Made by a program: the position numbers and the translations under genes. Positions 30,487-42,742 of a stretch of DNA of 64,000 nucleotides are shown here, piece by piece. The stretch's first letter is position 1. Each line of letters begins with the position of its first letter. The stretch is taken from assembly GCA_033964015.1 (NCBI GenBank), contig CM066923.1, positions 23,193,086 to 23,257,085 on the forward strand. The letters are read 5' to 3'. Source of the DNA: Scolanthus callimorphus (Eukaryota > Cnidaria > Anthozoa > Actiniaria > Edwardsiidae). Below the pieces are notes generated by a model. The model was not told where the DNA came from and made no database searches. It was given only the letters and a program-made list of their open reading frames with translations.

Positions 30487-31538
30487 GGGTTGATCCAGCT
30501 GGCCGGAGGTGCTTACCATTTGTCAAAAAATCCCGGAAATTTCAGTCGGATAAAATGGTACAGTCAATGCTTTGGTCATTCTATTTTTAACGAGTGGATA
30601 AGCTTTAGAGGTTGTATCGCCTCCCGGTTCAAATGAACGAGCCGACCGGAATGGGTTGAACTATTGGTACTCCAACCGGTTTATGACCAAAATAAGGTAA
30701 CCGATCCGAGCCGAAGTAGAAATTAGCGATTGGAAAGCTCCACTCCAGGTATTTCATCCCGACCAGAATGTTTTGCACCATTTGTAGCAGTGTTTTGGAT
30801 GATATGTTCGATTCTCTTGTCTTAAAGCATAATTACATTGGGGTGGGATAATACGACTTTGGACTAATTTGTACACGGGATTTTCTGGGCTTAGATTCCT
30901 GATGAATCTTTCACAGGCGATTTCCCTTCTCTCGCAGAGTGGTTGTAGCCTACTCTCTCTTAGAGCTTTACTATATGACAAAGCTGGATGAATGATCCTT
31001 AGGGCATCCTTAGGGCCACATATTTCCCTTGACCAATGGTTAGCATTCTCGGTTGACCAAGATCGCTGCTCCCTACGCAAATCCTTTAATTTGAGCTGGC
31101 GTTAATATGACACGTTTTTGTCCAATCTTACCGGGACCTCGGGCGTGGCTCCGGGATTCTGGCCAAGCGGTTGCAATTTGCCCATATAAACAACAACGGG
31201 GACTGAATCGGGCTTACCAATATACAAATTTATACAATTTAGTAAAAAGTAATTTTGTAAATAGTCGAATTTCATTTGAAGGCATTGTTTCGGCCTTCCA
31301 AGCGCTGGTTTTTCCCCACGCAGGATTGACTTTTGGACTGCGGAGGGGCTGGATCAACGAGTATGCGGCCCTTGTGAACAATTTATTCACTAAATTGCGC
31401 AAAATTGTATTATTCAGAAAATAGTGATTCACGGATTTACTATTTGCACCCATCTTTTGACTATATTGAATTTCTAGTATTTCCTAGTATTTCTGTTTTT
31501 CATTTCAAACATCTTTTCTCTTTCATTTAACCCAACAG

Positions 31539-31584
31539 ACATCGTTTAAAGATGCGACACAAACAGAGGCACGATAGTTCATAG
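31539..31584 (+). CDS. Mosaic receptor, probable last coding exon: short basic tail
   Basis: A strong acceptor (CTTTTCTCTTTCATTTAACCCAACAG) followed, in the frame required by the transmembrane exon, by RHRLKMRHKQRHDSS and TAG. A short, very basic cytoplasmic tail is reasonable after a transmembrane segment. The alternative is an acceptor at 30123, giving only three residues (TNA) before TAA. There is no resemblance to the acidic tail of the - strand paralogue, so this exon is a guess based on splice signal and frame. Confidence 0.45.
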
Positions 31585-31639
31585 AGAAGGTGGATCTATC
31601 TTGGTTCTCTCCACTAGCCAGAACAGCGGTGACTACCAC

Positions 31640-31811
31640 AGGGAACCTCTGCAGAAACTCATCCATGGGAAAATCTGAATTTCCCTTGGTAGAAGAATGG
31701 GAAGTGCTTGAATTTCCCATGGCTCTCCATGTGAATTCCGAACCATACCATGCGTGGGCCTTGGGAAATTCAGCTTTTCCCATGGATGGGTTTCTGCAGA
31801 AATTCCCTGAG
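31640..31811. repeat. Foldback MITE, CCATGGGAAAAGC family
   Basis: CAGGGAACCTCTGCAGAAAC at the left and TTTCTGCAGAAATTCCCTGAG at the right; inner arms CATCCATGGGAAAATCTGAATTTCCC and complement. Same family as 50900-51044 and 52560-52729. Confidence 0.8.
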
Positions 31812-32876
31812 ATACCATGCCGTATTTTGTCTCCCACATGAGAGAGTCTTAGTCATGCACTCCTTGCCCATTTTGTACGATCGAAATACGAAGACGAATT
31901 ACATGTAGAAATCTCAAATAACCATCAGAAACAAAATCTGCACCACATTCACTAAAACGGCCGTGATGCGATTAAGGTTCTTCGACCCTGACTCTTCTTC
32001 AAGATTTTAGGGCTCAATGCCCTAGGACAAACGACGATCTCATCTTGAGCCGTTCCTAATGCAAATGAACGTAGAAAATAGAGTTTCCTCATATGCATTA
32101 GGAACCGCTCATGATTAGGCCGGCATAGATGTTTATATTCGTGGATTTTCCTTTTGGCAAAAAGATAATCAAAAGATTGGGCGTGGAAATCGTTCCCGTC
32201 CGCCTGTCGAGGATCCCAGTTTGAGATACCTACCCTAGTGAAGTTCAGCGTTGCCCCTACCCACCATGGAAAAGGCCTTTTGTAGTTCGTCTGTCAACGT
32301 GGTTGTACTGGAGAGCAAAAAAAAAAAAAAATGAAACGTATCTGATCATTCTGTGATCTTTTTACTTGCTCATAAAGAACTTGGTCAATGAACTTCGAAT
32401 ATGCCACGTTATCAGTTAAAATTTATTTGCGATTTCGTAAAAAAGTCAACTAAACAGTTTGTTTTGCCCTCCAGTCATGCTCGGTTGATTTACCCTTGGG
32501 AATCTAGAGGCCATAGGCTCATAACGAAATAACAATCACGTGACTGTTCAGCTGCGAATGGCTTATTCTGGTCAATTTCTTCACGACCTTTTTTACCAAT
32601 TTATATAACACCCACTGTTATCCCTGCTATGAGTACTCATCCTGGATCCCAAGCTACTCTGAGGGTGTCCTCGACAGGGAACATTACGAGTGCCCCATGA
32701 TCACTTTAGCTGACGCTTGTCTTGAAGAGACAGTAGTAATCATTTCGTTTTCTCGAGCCACATTCGAAAGAGGTGATTTTGTTGTATTTGCTTACTGCTG
32801 GTAGTCAAATGCTGTTTAGTAAAACTGCTAGTAAGAGCGTCTTAGGTTTGACCTAAATAGTTAAGATAGAGCGGAT
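31812..32876. other. Intergenic stretch without recognisable gene
   Basis: No frame longer than chance and no domain. GAGCGGTTCCTAATGCATATG-like words occur inverted around 32050-32115 (CTCATCTTGAGCCGTTCCTAATGC and GCATTAGGAACCGCTCATGA), a small foldback of about 70 bp. There is a short A-tract near 32320. Confidence 0.5.
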
Positions 32877-33257
32877 TTTAGATGAGTGTCGAAAACTAAA
32901 CGCAATGATACAGTTAGCCAATCAGAAACGAACCCATTCAACAACCAACCAATCAAAAGACGGAGAAAGTACGACTTGCGTTAAGTCGTGACCAAAAAAA
33001 ACAAGAGACACTGTTTTTGTTTTTTCTTCGCATTCTGATTGGCTGACTAAACAAAGACCGAAGATCTCAACCAATAAGAACTGTGTTTTGTTTTGTTTTG
33101 TTTTATTCGCATTCTGATTGGCTGACTAAACAAAGACGCGGAAGATCTCAACCAATTAGAACGTGTGTTTTGTTTTTTATTCGCATTCTGATTGTCTGAC
33201 TAAACAAAGACCGAATATCTCCACCATAGAAACGCGTTCATCGTACAATCTGCTCTA
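32877..33257. repeat. MITE, TAGAGCGGATTTTA family, with internal tandem units
   Basis: TAGAGCGGATTTTAGATGAGTG at the left, ACAATCTGCTCTA at the right. Inside, CGCATTCTGATTGGCTGACTAAACAAAGAC recurs three times at about 70-bp steps (33030, 33109, 33181), explaining the unusual length of 381 bp. Confidence 0.75.
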
Positions 33258-33469
33258 TTATACCTGTTTCAATAGTGTTGAGTAAACTGACCTCCAGAAG
33301 GTTTTGAGCTCATTTGTAAAGAACCCTTTAGATATATAAGCGTCAAGTTGCCTTTGACGAAATAATAACGGAGTTCAGTTTTAATGAACAAACTGTAAAT
33401 TTGTTTACTTGGTATATTTTTGTAAATAAGTTTATGACGTGATTTTTGTTTTTATTGTAGCCGTGTGTT

Positions 33470-33690
33470 GTGTTGTCCGTGTTCCTGTGTTTTGGGCTTC
33501 CTGTGTTGTGTTGTGAGCTTCCTGTGTTGTGTTGTGGGCTTCCTGTGTTGTGTTGTGAGCTTCCTGTGTTTTGGGCTTCCTGTGTTGTGTTGTGGGTTTC
33601 CTGTGTTGTGAGCTTCCTGTGTTGTGTTGTGGGCTTCCTGTGTTGTGTTGTGAGCTTCCTGTGTTGTGTTTTGGGCTTCCTTGTTGCTCA
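33470..33690. repeat. 21-bp minisatellite (GTGTTGTGTTGTGRGCTTCCT)
   Basis: About ten units alternating GTGAGCTTCCT and GTGGGCTTCCT, some lacking parts. Open frames in all registers (for example TTQEAHN repeats on the - strand) are by-products. Confidence 0.85.
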
Positions 33691-34526
33691 CCAGTGCTGC
33701 GTGTGGACTGGGCCGGAGAATCTCTAGGGACCCCGCGATAGTTGGGGAGGTGGAAGTGGGGATATACCTCCGTGTAAGAACCATTCCCAGAGGATACCAT
33801 TGTGTTTAGTTCTTATTTCATCGTGATTCATTCTACTAAACAAAAGAGGCTCTGTACTGTGACGCAAATCGTCGTACAATAGAGTCCTAAAGTGTGACGT
33901 CAAATTTGACATTTTTCGAGAGTCGTTTTTATCCATGAATAATGAAAGACCAACTTCAAAGAACGTTGCATGCAAAATGAGGTGAATCGGTTGAAACGCG
34001 ACCGAGATATTGCCCGCTGAATACATAATTTTCTTTAACAAATCACTGTATTTTTGGCTTTTTTATAGTTCCAATAGAGTACTCAAGTGTGAGGTCATAA
34101 ATTTGAAAAATCTTGAATTTCCAATTTTAGTCCACGAATAATGAAAGACAAAGTGGAAAGAGGATCGTATGCAAAAAATGAGGCAAATCGGTTGAAATGA
34201 GACCAAGATGCGACCATCTGAATACATAATTTTCTTTGAAAATCACTGCTGACTGCGTTCAAAACTTTTATGAACGCAACCAAAAATACAGTGATTTCTT
34301 AAAGAAAATAAGGACGGATAAGGACGTTAAACCGTAGGCCCCGTCTCTCACATACACTACACTAACGAACCAGAGGGACGTTAAAGAACCACTAGGACCG
34401 TCGGAAGTTGCCCAACCTCAGTGTCACAGAACTCACAATACTAACACACTCATGTTTATAAAGCTGGTTCTTATAGGATGAGTTATCCATTAATGTAAAG
34501 CGCTTTGAGCCGCGAGGATAAAGCGC

Positions 34527-34830
34527 TTTATTATTCAGCACATCGATGCACTGCCCAAATATGGTCATTGGAACGCCAATAGCTGTCTTCTGTACATGAC
34601 AGCTATCCTGCGATATCCGTCTCTAAGGAAAATATGATGTTTTGAGCTCGTAAATAATACACAAAAGTCATTTTTTTCGGGGGTTTTTGTGCTATCGATG
34701 TGCTGAATAATAAAACCATTATCCTGCTCGATTTTGCAGAATATCGTCTGATTTTAGCCAACTCGGGACTTCGTACCTCGTCGGCTAAGTATTAGACGAT
34801 ATTCTGCGCAATCTCGCAGGATAATGGTTA
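34527..34830. repeat. Foldback repeat, copy 1 (TTATTATTCAGCACATCGATG)
   Basis: Two linked hairpins: CAGCACATCGATGCACTG with CATCGATGTGCTGAATAATA, and ATTATCCTGCTCGATTTTGCAGAATATCGTC with its complement ending GCAGGATAATGG. An inverted copy lies at 54370-54655. The preceding bases (33770-34310) are made of other moderately repeated sequence, partly shared with 48620-48720 (GTAAGAACCATTCCCAGAGGA). Confidence 0.7.
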
Positions 34831-34842
34831 AATATAAGCATG

Positions 34843-34873
<31 letters not shown>

Positions 34874-35411
34874 GTCCATATCTCGGTCGCGTTTCAACCG
34901 ATTCGCCTCTATTTTGGTGTGTAGCATTCATTTATTATGCCCTTTCCAATCCAAGGACAAATATTGCTAAATCGACAATTGTTATTTGTGACGTCATCAC
35001 TTGCCTACTTTATACAATTTCCAGGCTCAGGAGCCCATATAGGAGCTTTGATACATAGTTGAGTTAGCGTATTTGAACGTTTATCTTTCTCTGAGGCTTT
35101 TGTGAATGCGTTTATCAAAATGTGGGCGCGCTTCGCGCGCAACGAATGAAAGTGTAACCCCCTCTTTCTGTAAAATGTATTCTACTAGGTCAAATAGGGA
35201 CGGGGATCACGAAAACCCCGCTAAATAATGACACGTCCCTCGGTGAGAGATGTTCGTGTATAAGCGATACAGTGAAACGTATATTGTTGAAATGATCAAT
35301 TGTTTTCATAAATCAAACGTTGCGGATTCGGATTGAGGCGAACATTTTTGTGCGTATCGGCGGATTTTTTGTGAAAATTGAACGGTTCGGCGGATTTGAG
35401 GACCCCTATTC

Positions 35412-35412
<1 letters not shown>

Positions 35413-35444
<32 letters not shown>
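35413..35444. repeat. Homopolymer tract, 32 C
   Basis: An unbroken run of C. It is likely variable in length and a weak point for assembly. The surrounding stretch 34831-36480 has no supported gene; a possible but unconvincing exon is discussed among the rejected items. Confidence 0.95.
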
Positions 35445-35447
<3 letters not shown>

Positions 35448-36479
35448 CATTAATATTCACTCTTGGCCAAAATGATTTTAATTATTTAAAAGTTAACAAG
35501 ACTGGAATTGTGAAAAACATGTTCTAGAGAATAACAAGCAAAAAATGCTTTAACTGGATTTTTAATTGTCAAATACTGAATTGGTTGGCATGGACGTGCA
35601 ACGCGTTCCAGAGAAAATCCCATCCCTTTCAAATCGCGCGAGACTGGAACTAATAGCGCGAAATTTAAAATGCAAATTATTCGCCTGGTGCCGAGAAGAA
35701 ATGGCGGCCACATGTTCTAGATTCTTTGAGACAAGAAACAAGACGAACTCACCAGCTTGACTTCACAGCTCGAAACGTTGTAGCTCCTTCAAAAGTTCAA
35801 GCAGTGATAGGTAATTATGCGTCCTCTCGCTTCTTTTAAACGCTGCTCTTTACTCTTTCAAGAGTTTAAAAACGTTTTACTCAAGATGCCAGGTTTAATA
35901 TTGAGGAGCTGGTCTTATAAAGTTACGGTTCTTGTATTTATTCTGTCTTGCTGTTAGTTGATATTATCCCTGTTACAAGTTTCAAGAACTTCTCCTCAGA
36001 GGGAGACAAGGAACTGATATATGAACTTGTAGTGCGATCACACTCGTGGAATAAAACATTTCATTAAATATTCAGAACTCAATAACTTTCAACTCAGGTG
36101 CAATTTTTCTCCAGCCCTAGTAAGGTCGCACTATATAAGGGCATCCTATCCCTGTTTTAGCTTGCAGAATGGGCGATATAAGTTTCCGGACCGAAATATC
36201 AGCCGATACATTCTCCCTCTCATTCCCCATACAAACACTGAATTTCGCATTGTACTGTACTGTACTGTACTGTAGTATAGTGTCTGAAGTGTTGAGCCTG
36301 GGTCATCAAAGGTTAGCGGTTAGGGGTACCCCAAATTATTTTAAAAATATGTTCAGCTTAATTTTTTTAATCAAAATCTCTAACATAGGAATTCTGGCTT
36401 TAACCTATGAATGGTCTGTTAATGTGGTCTTTTGGATTTTTTTCCTGATATTTATTTTTTGATTTATTATTTTTTAGGC

Positions 36480-36910
36480 ATACCACAGGGAGCCCTGTTC
36501 CCTTCTTGCCATCAGCCATAGAACAGCAAGCCCCCCTCCCCCCTCTTCCATCAACCAGATCAAAGTGAGCCCTTATGACCATCAGCCATAGAACAGCAAG
36601 CCCCCTCCCCCCTCTTCCATCAACCAGATCAAAGTGAGCCCTTATGACCATCAGCCATAGTACAGCAAGCCCTCCAGTTCATCAGCCAGATCATTTGAGC
36701 CCTTAAGACCATCCCATCCGTCAGAGCACAGACCAGCCCTTCAGACCATCAGCCACAGCACAGCAAGCCCTCCAGTCCATCAGCCAGGCCAGAGTGAGCC
36801 CTTCACACCAACAACCAGTCAATAGCGAGGCCATCAGCCAGACAACAGGAAACTCATACTGCAGCTATTCTAAACAGACCCTCAAAGCATTCAGCCAGAC
36901 CACAACCTGC
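36480..36910. repeat. Degenerate 69-bp tandem repeat
   Basis: AGCCCTTATGACCATCAGCCATAG occurs at 36569 and 36638 with near-identical units (CCCCTCCCCCCTCTTCCATC). More diverged CATCAGCCA ... AGCCCTT words continue to about 36910. Confidence 0.75.
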
Positions 36911-39900
36911 CATTCACATCATCAGCTACATGATCAGTCAGCCCTTTGGAAAGATTTGTGACCAAACTGATAAAACCAGCAATTGCACAAATGATTCACA
37001 CACCCTCACAAGGATCTCTAGATTTCCAGGGTGGGCAGTCCTAGGGCACCATGTAATTCTGGAGTTGGACCCTAATGGCAAAGTACAATTCCAGGGTGGG
37101 TATTTGTTCAAAATTTGGAAACCAGAGGTGGCCATGAAGAGGATCCAGGGAGTTCTAAAGTTTCAGGGTGGGGAATTATATTCTGTCTGGGGCACCCTTT
37201 ATTAATGATAAAATCCCAGGACGAAGATATTCACAAAATATGGAATTCAAGAGTAGGTAAACATTTTATTATTTTCCATGGGGTCAAAGAAATAAATTAA
37301 CAAATTCCAGGGTGGTCTAAGGTGAAAAAGGGTTCTTAACAGAGGTGTGTGGATTTTTTGTGACCAATTTTGCATCTATCCATGAAGTGTGGTAATTTTT
37401 CACATTTTCACATAGGCCATATCTCACTTTTAACCACTGACACATTGTTTTATGAATTTACTTTTGTGGCAATCTAGAATTTCACTTCAAATTGCTCTGA
37501 CCTGATCTTTTTCCCATGAATGGGTTTATAAAAAATTTCCTATCAGGGATAACTCCAAAATGCTAAAATAGTAATATATTTAAAGAACTATTGAATCTGA
37601 AAAGATAACAGTACAGCACAAAGATTAGTCACACTTCATGGATAATACAGCATGGTTGTAAAATCTTGTAACTGAGTGAATAATTTGTCATTGTCCTTCA
37701 GAAATTATCCATATCCATACCACAGAGTGAATTTACCTACTTTAAGCACTCCCACCGCCATGGAACTTCCAGTGAAAAAAATGATTTAATGGGAAATAAC
37801 AGGTGTATTTCATTGAACCTCAAACTCCCCGGAATTTTCATTCAATTTCCTCTGTGATAGGGGCATGTATCATTTCAGGAATTAAAAACTTGAAAAGGCT
37901 CCAGTAGAATAGTGCTAACTCTAGGATCAAGTTTGCAGTTGTCATTCAACTTATTTAGTTTTGTCAAGAAGTTTGACCAGACTTTTTCAATTTCCAAAAT
38001 AAACTATAAGGCAAGCTGCCTCACACTTGCAGAAAGTTTAATCAAGAGTTCATAACATTTTTACCTTGAATATTGGAGCCTTTTCTCTTTTTCACCATTT
38101 TGTTTTGTGCCTACGTAAGTAGCTGAGCCAGACTTTTTTTTATACTTGAGAAACACATAGGAAGTTTTCTTGGGAGCTGAGAACTCACATAACAACGAAT
38201 CACATATTTTTATGCATGCAAGTGAGTGTGAAGTTGGCAACTTTTGAAAGTAGATGGTTGCCCAGTACAGGCTCACACACAACAGGACCAAGGATGGAGT
38301 TCAAATTCTTGTGATTTTAGGAAATACCAAAGAAGGGCTTGTGGAAGCCAATGATTTTATTGGGTGTCAATGTACATGAAGAAATTACAAACTTTCAGGT
38401 AAAAAGAATCACCATAAAGGCACAAAGTACAACTCAGGACTTTGTTTAGGATGCTGGCTCAACTACTGTTGCATAACATTTTTTGTAATGTGTGATTACA
38501 GAAAATATCCATGGCCCTCCTGGGCAGGGGGGAGGAGTTGAAATATGACCCCCTTCCCCTGTTACTCTTGAATTTTGAGTAAAAAATACAGGCGATTAGA
38601 TGGGAAAAACAGGCAAATTGACCCCACTCCATTCCATTTCCATTCCCTTCAATGGGGAGGGCAAGGATGTTTTTTCTGGAATCACACAATACACTACTTG
38701 TTCTACTTGTTGTTGTAGGGAACAGGAATGTAATGCATTGTAAAGGAAACAAAGTCCCACAAGGCCCTGAAGGCTCCAGCTGAAAACGATGCTCCATGTC
38801 AAAACTGGTAGGTGTGTCAACTTGCTACACTCAATTACTGAGGCTTCCAGCTCCTACCTGCTCACCAGGCAGTATCTCCTCGGCTCCCAAGGCCACAGCT
38901 CTAGTGCAACAGGGTGATGCTGTTCACATCTACCAGGTGTCTTGTATGGTTGATGTTGTCATGATGGTAGGTACAAATGTATGCAGTACATGACTGATCA
39001 CATTCAGATTATGGTAGCATGCCAGAGCAAATCAAACATATTTAGCGTCGGTGGGTTATTATTCAAAATACTTTTGGAACATTTAAGGCATCCTAATATG
39101 ATCCAAGTCCTTGGCGGGCTCGGATGAGAAGCTCTGCTACTAAAATGAGCAAAAGACGGATGGTTGCACACTTTTGGGGTTTAAAAAAATTAACCATTAA
39201 CACTGTAAGTTTAAGTTTTAGGGATTCCAGAGTTAAATTCTGCAGTTAAAATGAAAATATATTGACGAAAGATTTACTAGGATATAAATACTAATATTAT
39301 TATCTATAAAAGGATTATATATTTTTCTTACTTACGGGGTCATGCACAGTAATGGAGTTCTTAGAGCATGTCCACTAAAATTTCTTATCTCTGACCAGGC
39401 CACAGGAAAAGTTTGTGAGTGCTTGTTTTCATAAAAAAAAAAACCATAATTTGCATAATGGGAAGCCAATCATGCCATACTGATAACAATATTTTATTCA
39501 GCATCATGTCAGTCAAATTCAATTTTCAGACTGAAATTTCCATTGCATATCACTCAAGGCGCTGAGAGCAATGGTATCAAAATAAATAAAAATAATAATA
39601 AATAAATAACAAATAAATAGATAACTAAACAACAAATTGAAAGCAAACTATAGTGACTTTGAATAATTCTTCAAATTAAATTATTATTATTAATTTCAGC
39701 AGAAAACACATCGATACAACCTACTTTTTGTTAATATCTAAATCTCAATCAGTCACCACAGCAGAATGTTCCCATGTATCTTACATAACTCTCTGCTGTA
39801 TAATCATATTGAATAACTCATTAATAAAATAAACATTATTAATGCAAATTGCATGATTCCATGAAATAATAATAAATTATTTGGACATTGGAATTAGTCT

Positions 39901-41180
39901 ATTGTGTGGCGAGGATCACTTTCCCTGTTTATTATGGGCAAAAATGATATTTGTCCATCAATATTTGAAATTTTGCATTAGTAAATTACAGAGGGGAAGG
40001 AACAACATTTTACATACTTTTGTCAGGGTGGTATTATTTCATATTTTCTGGAATCATACAATCATAAATTTTTGGATTTCACTTTGATTTAATGACACAA
40101 CTCTGCTTTACATATAACTGAACTGGAGATGACCCATATTTGCTATAAAAAACATAAGCTTAAAAAATTTAATTTAAACCATACTTTTTCACTTTGTGTC
40201 CAAAAACTGTCAATATTTTTCAAAATAATTGTCTACATTGTGGTTTTGTAGGTTATTTTTCTTATAAATTATGTAAATAAACTTCTCTTGTTAAATTTCT
40301 GTTAAAGAATGCCTGTCGACCATCATGCAACACAGTTGTCGTATGGATTTTCATATGATATGAAAAATACTTTGTGAGCCTTTGAAGTTCATCATTTTCT
40401 TGGCAGACTTTGCTGCCATATGCAGCCATTGTGAATTATATTATTCAATTTTGCATGCAACAGAACAGGACAAGTGAGGAACGCCTTGCACATTTATGTT
40501 TTAACCACTGCTGTGTTGCATGATGGTCAACAAGCATTCTTTAATGTCTAAGTAGTTACTTTTAACATTAACAATCAATGTGCAGTATTATAAAGGTACC
40601 GTAATACAAAATCAAGCATGCTTGCAGTGTGCAGATTGGCTTTCGTGAAAGCAGAGTCATAGACATTCCAGCCCTAATTGTGGGGGAAGTTAGGATGTCT
40701 GTTTCAAAAGTTGGATAATCCCACAGGGGGAGAGATATATATGGATTGATTTGATCTCTGGCATGCTCCCTTAATAACAGAATGTTATCAGACGGTCTAA
40801 TTAACATGTACTGCATGTATTTGTATCTACCACCATGAAAAATAAACCATACAAGACACCTGGTAGATGTGAACAGCATCACCTTGTTGCACTAAAGCTG
40901 TGGCCTTTGGGAGCTGAAGGGATACTGTCTAATGAGCTGTTTGGGGCTTTGAGTCTCAGTACTAAGTGTATTGAGCTGGCACACCACTAGTGCTGACAGG
41001 GGCATCAACAGCTGGGGTCTGAGGGGCCTTGTGGGACTTTTTTTTTTAATTCAGAAAAGGTACTTACATACCATGTAAACTTGGAATAAATATAAATCAC
41101 ACTTCCTTTATTTGTAAAGTATGTACACCTCAGAAGCTAAGCCACTACAACGCAGGGAGATTATAAGAACCAGCCCTTTA
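36911..41180. other. AT-rich intergenic stretch with weak inverted repeats, no gene
   Basis: No convincing coding sequence. Two inverted relations are visible. First, 38751-38946 (GTCCCACAAGGCCCTGAAGG; CATCTACCAGGTGTCTTGTATGG) returns inverted at 40858-41040 (GGTAGATGTGAACAGCATCACC; GGGGCCTTGTGGGAC). Second, a smaller foldback at 40302-40546 (CGACCATCATGCAACACAG and complement). The 2-kb unit flanked by the first pair may be a non-autonomous element. Confidence 0.55.
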
Positions 41181-42513
41181 TTAAGGAGGCTGCCTACAGT
41201 TTTTCTTACACTTGACCCCCTCAGCTTTGAATGGCCACAATTCTGAATTAATACTTACCTATAGGTTTGAAATTTTGACCATTTGTTGCAGAAAGATCAA
41301 AACGATGCATGATTTATTGTCATCAGAGTTTCCACACCAACGAAACAGGGGGGTCACAGTTTTTGGTTTAGCAAAAGTTCCACGTGAAATTTGATCTAAA
41401 CTTTTAAAATGACAAACCAAGCGCTAATCCTTAGTTAATGTCTATACATATACAAAGGTTAGAGAAAATCCATCAAAATGATTTCAAGATATTCCAGGCG
41501 ACTTTTCTTGCCTTTTAAATTCAAAATTTTTCACTTGCTTGCTATATAAAATTAAATGGGTTTTGAAATGGGCTAGCCAAATCTCTTGCAAAACTCATCC
41601 TAAGGTATACAACTATTGTTTGTCAAATTTGATGCCAGGAAATGCTAGTTTTTATTTTCCATAATGAACATCAATGCAAACGTTTAAAATTTTTTTTACT
41701 AAATATCATTTCAAACACACAACTAAGGCTACACAAAAAATCCCTGGTGGCGAATTTCTTTTCTCACTCTCTTAGCTTAAACTAAACATTATTAGAAAAA
41801 ATGACTTAGCAGAAGCTGCTAAGAATCTAGAGCACAACTAGGTGAAATTTGGAATTTTACCAAGCACATGGATGTTTATTGTTTTCTTGTGCAGACACGT
41901 CTGGCTAAATATGGTCAATAGCGCATGAACAAAAATCACCATCAGGAATTTTCTCTGGAGCTTGGCTGTGTTCGAAATTATATTTGTGAAGTCTGCATTG
42001 ATGTTCATTATGCAAAATCAAAGCTCTTCCTGGTATCAAATTTGGCAGAAAGTACAGTAGTTGAATAACTTCTGTACTTTCACTAGCTTATTTCAAAATC
42101 AATTAAATTCATAATAATTATAGAAAGAAAGTGAAAATTTTGAATTTCAAAAGTAAAAAAAGTCGACTGGAATATCTTAAAATTGGCTTGATAAATTTTC
42201 TCAAAACTATATTGTACAATTACGTACCGGTATTGTATAAACAATTACCTAAGGATTAGTAGTAGGTATGCCATTTTAAAAGTTTAGATCAAATTTCATG
42301 TGGAAGTTTTGCTAATCAAATAAAGTGACCCTACTGATTCTTTGCTATGGAAACTCTGATGACAACAAATCATGCATCATTTTGAACTTTGATCTTTCTA
42401 CAGCAAATGGTCAAAATTTCAAACCTACATGTATAGGTAAGCATTAATTCAATATTGTGGTTGTTCAAAGTTGAGAGGTCAAGTGCAAGAAAAACTATAG
42501 GCAGCCTCCTTAA
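41181..42513. repeat. Large imperfect palindrome, 1.33 kb
   Basis: TTAAGGAGGCTGCCTACAGTTTTTCTTACACTTGA at the left is the reverse complement of TCAAGTGCAAGAAAAACTATAGGCAGCCTCCTTAA at the right. Correspondence continues inwards: GATCAAAACGATGCATGATTTATTGTCATC pairs with the region at 42359, GAATATCTTG at about 41490 pairs with 42165, and TTTGATGCCAGGAA at 41629 pairs with 42028. The arms are therefore about 600 bp. No coding potential is seen. Confidence 0.85.
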
Positions 42514-42742
42514 AGAGCCTGTGTCAGCCGCCATTTTGTTAGCCTAGCAACATACCGAGTTTGAAAAAGCATCCACTTCAATCAGCTGATTTAGGGAATG
42601 CAGTGCGGTATTTTCTGTTTAATTTTGTAAATGAAGAAGAAAGCTTTGTTTGTAGATGGTTATTTCAAAATTTCTACACGTAATTCGTCTTCTAATACCG
42701 AATGAAACAATAACAAAGGAGTGGCTGACACGGGCTCTTTAA
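42510..42742 (+). repeat. MITE, TTAAAGAGCC family (copy C, complete)
   Basis: TTAAAGAGCCTGTGTCAGCCGCCATTTTG at the left, CTGACACGGGCTCTTTAA at the right, 233 bp, TTAA at both ends. It abuts the end of the large palindrome. The following stretch to 44231 has no gene; it holds a TTAAAGGCCCAT-family fragment at about 43540-43640. Confidence 0.88.

Noticed and set aside
33432..33800. TTQEAHN-repeat protein on the - strand
   Set aside because: It comes from a 21-bp minisatellite; all registers are open and no splice or start signals fit.
34739..34800. Possible exon after GCTCGATTTTGCAG
   Set aside because: It lies inside a dispersed foldback repeat that also occurs inverted at 54.4 kb, so the acceptor-like sequence belongs to the repeat.
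36169..36315. Alternative tail exon of the + strand receptor (acceptor TTTTAGCTTGCAG, starting RMGDISFRTEISAD)
   Set aside because: Splice signals are possible, but the frame runs through a TGTACTGTACTG simple repeat, and a nearer acceptor at 31538 gives a simple tail with a stop.
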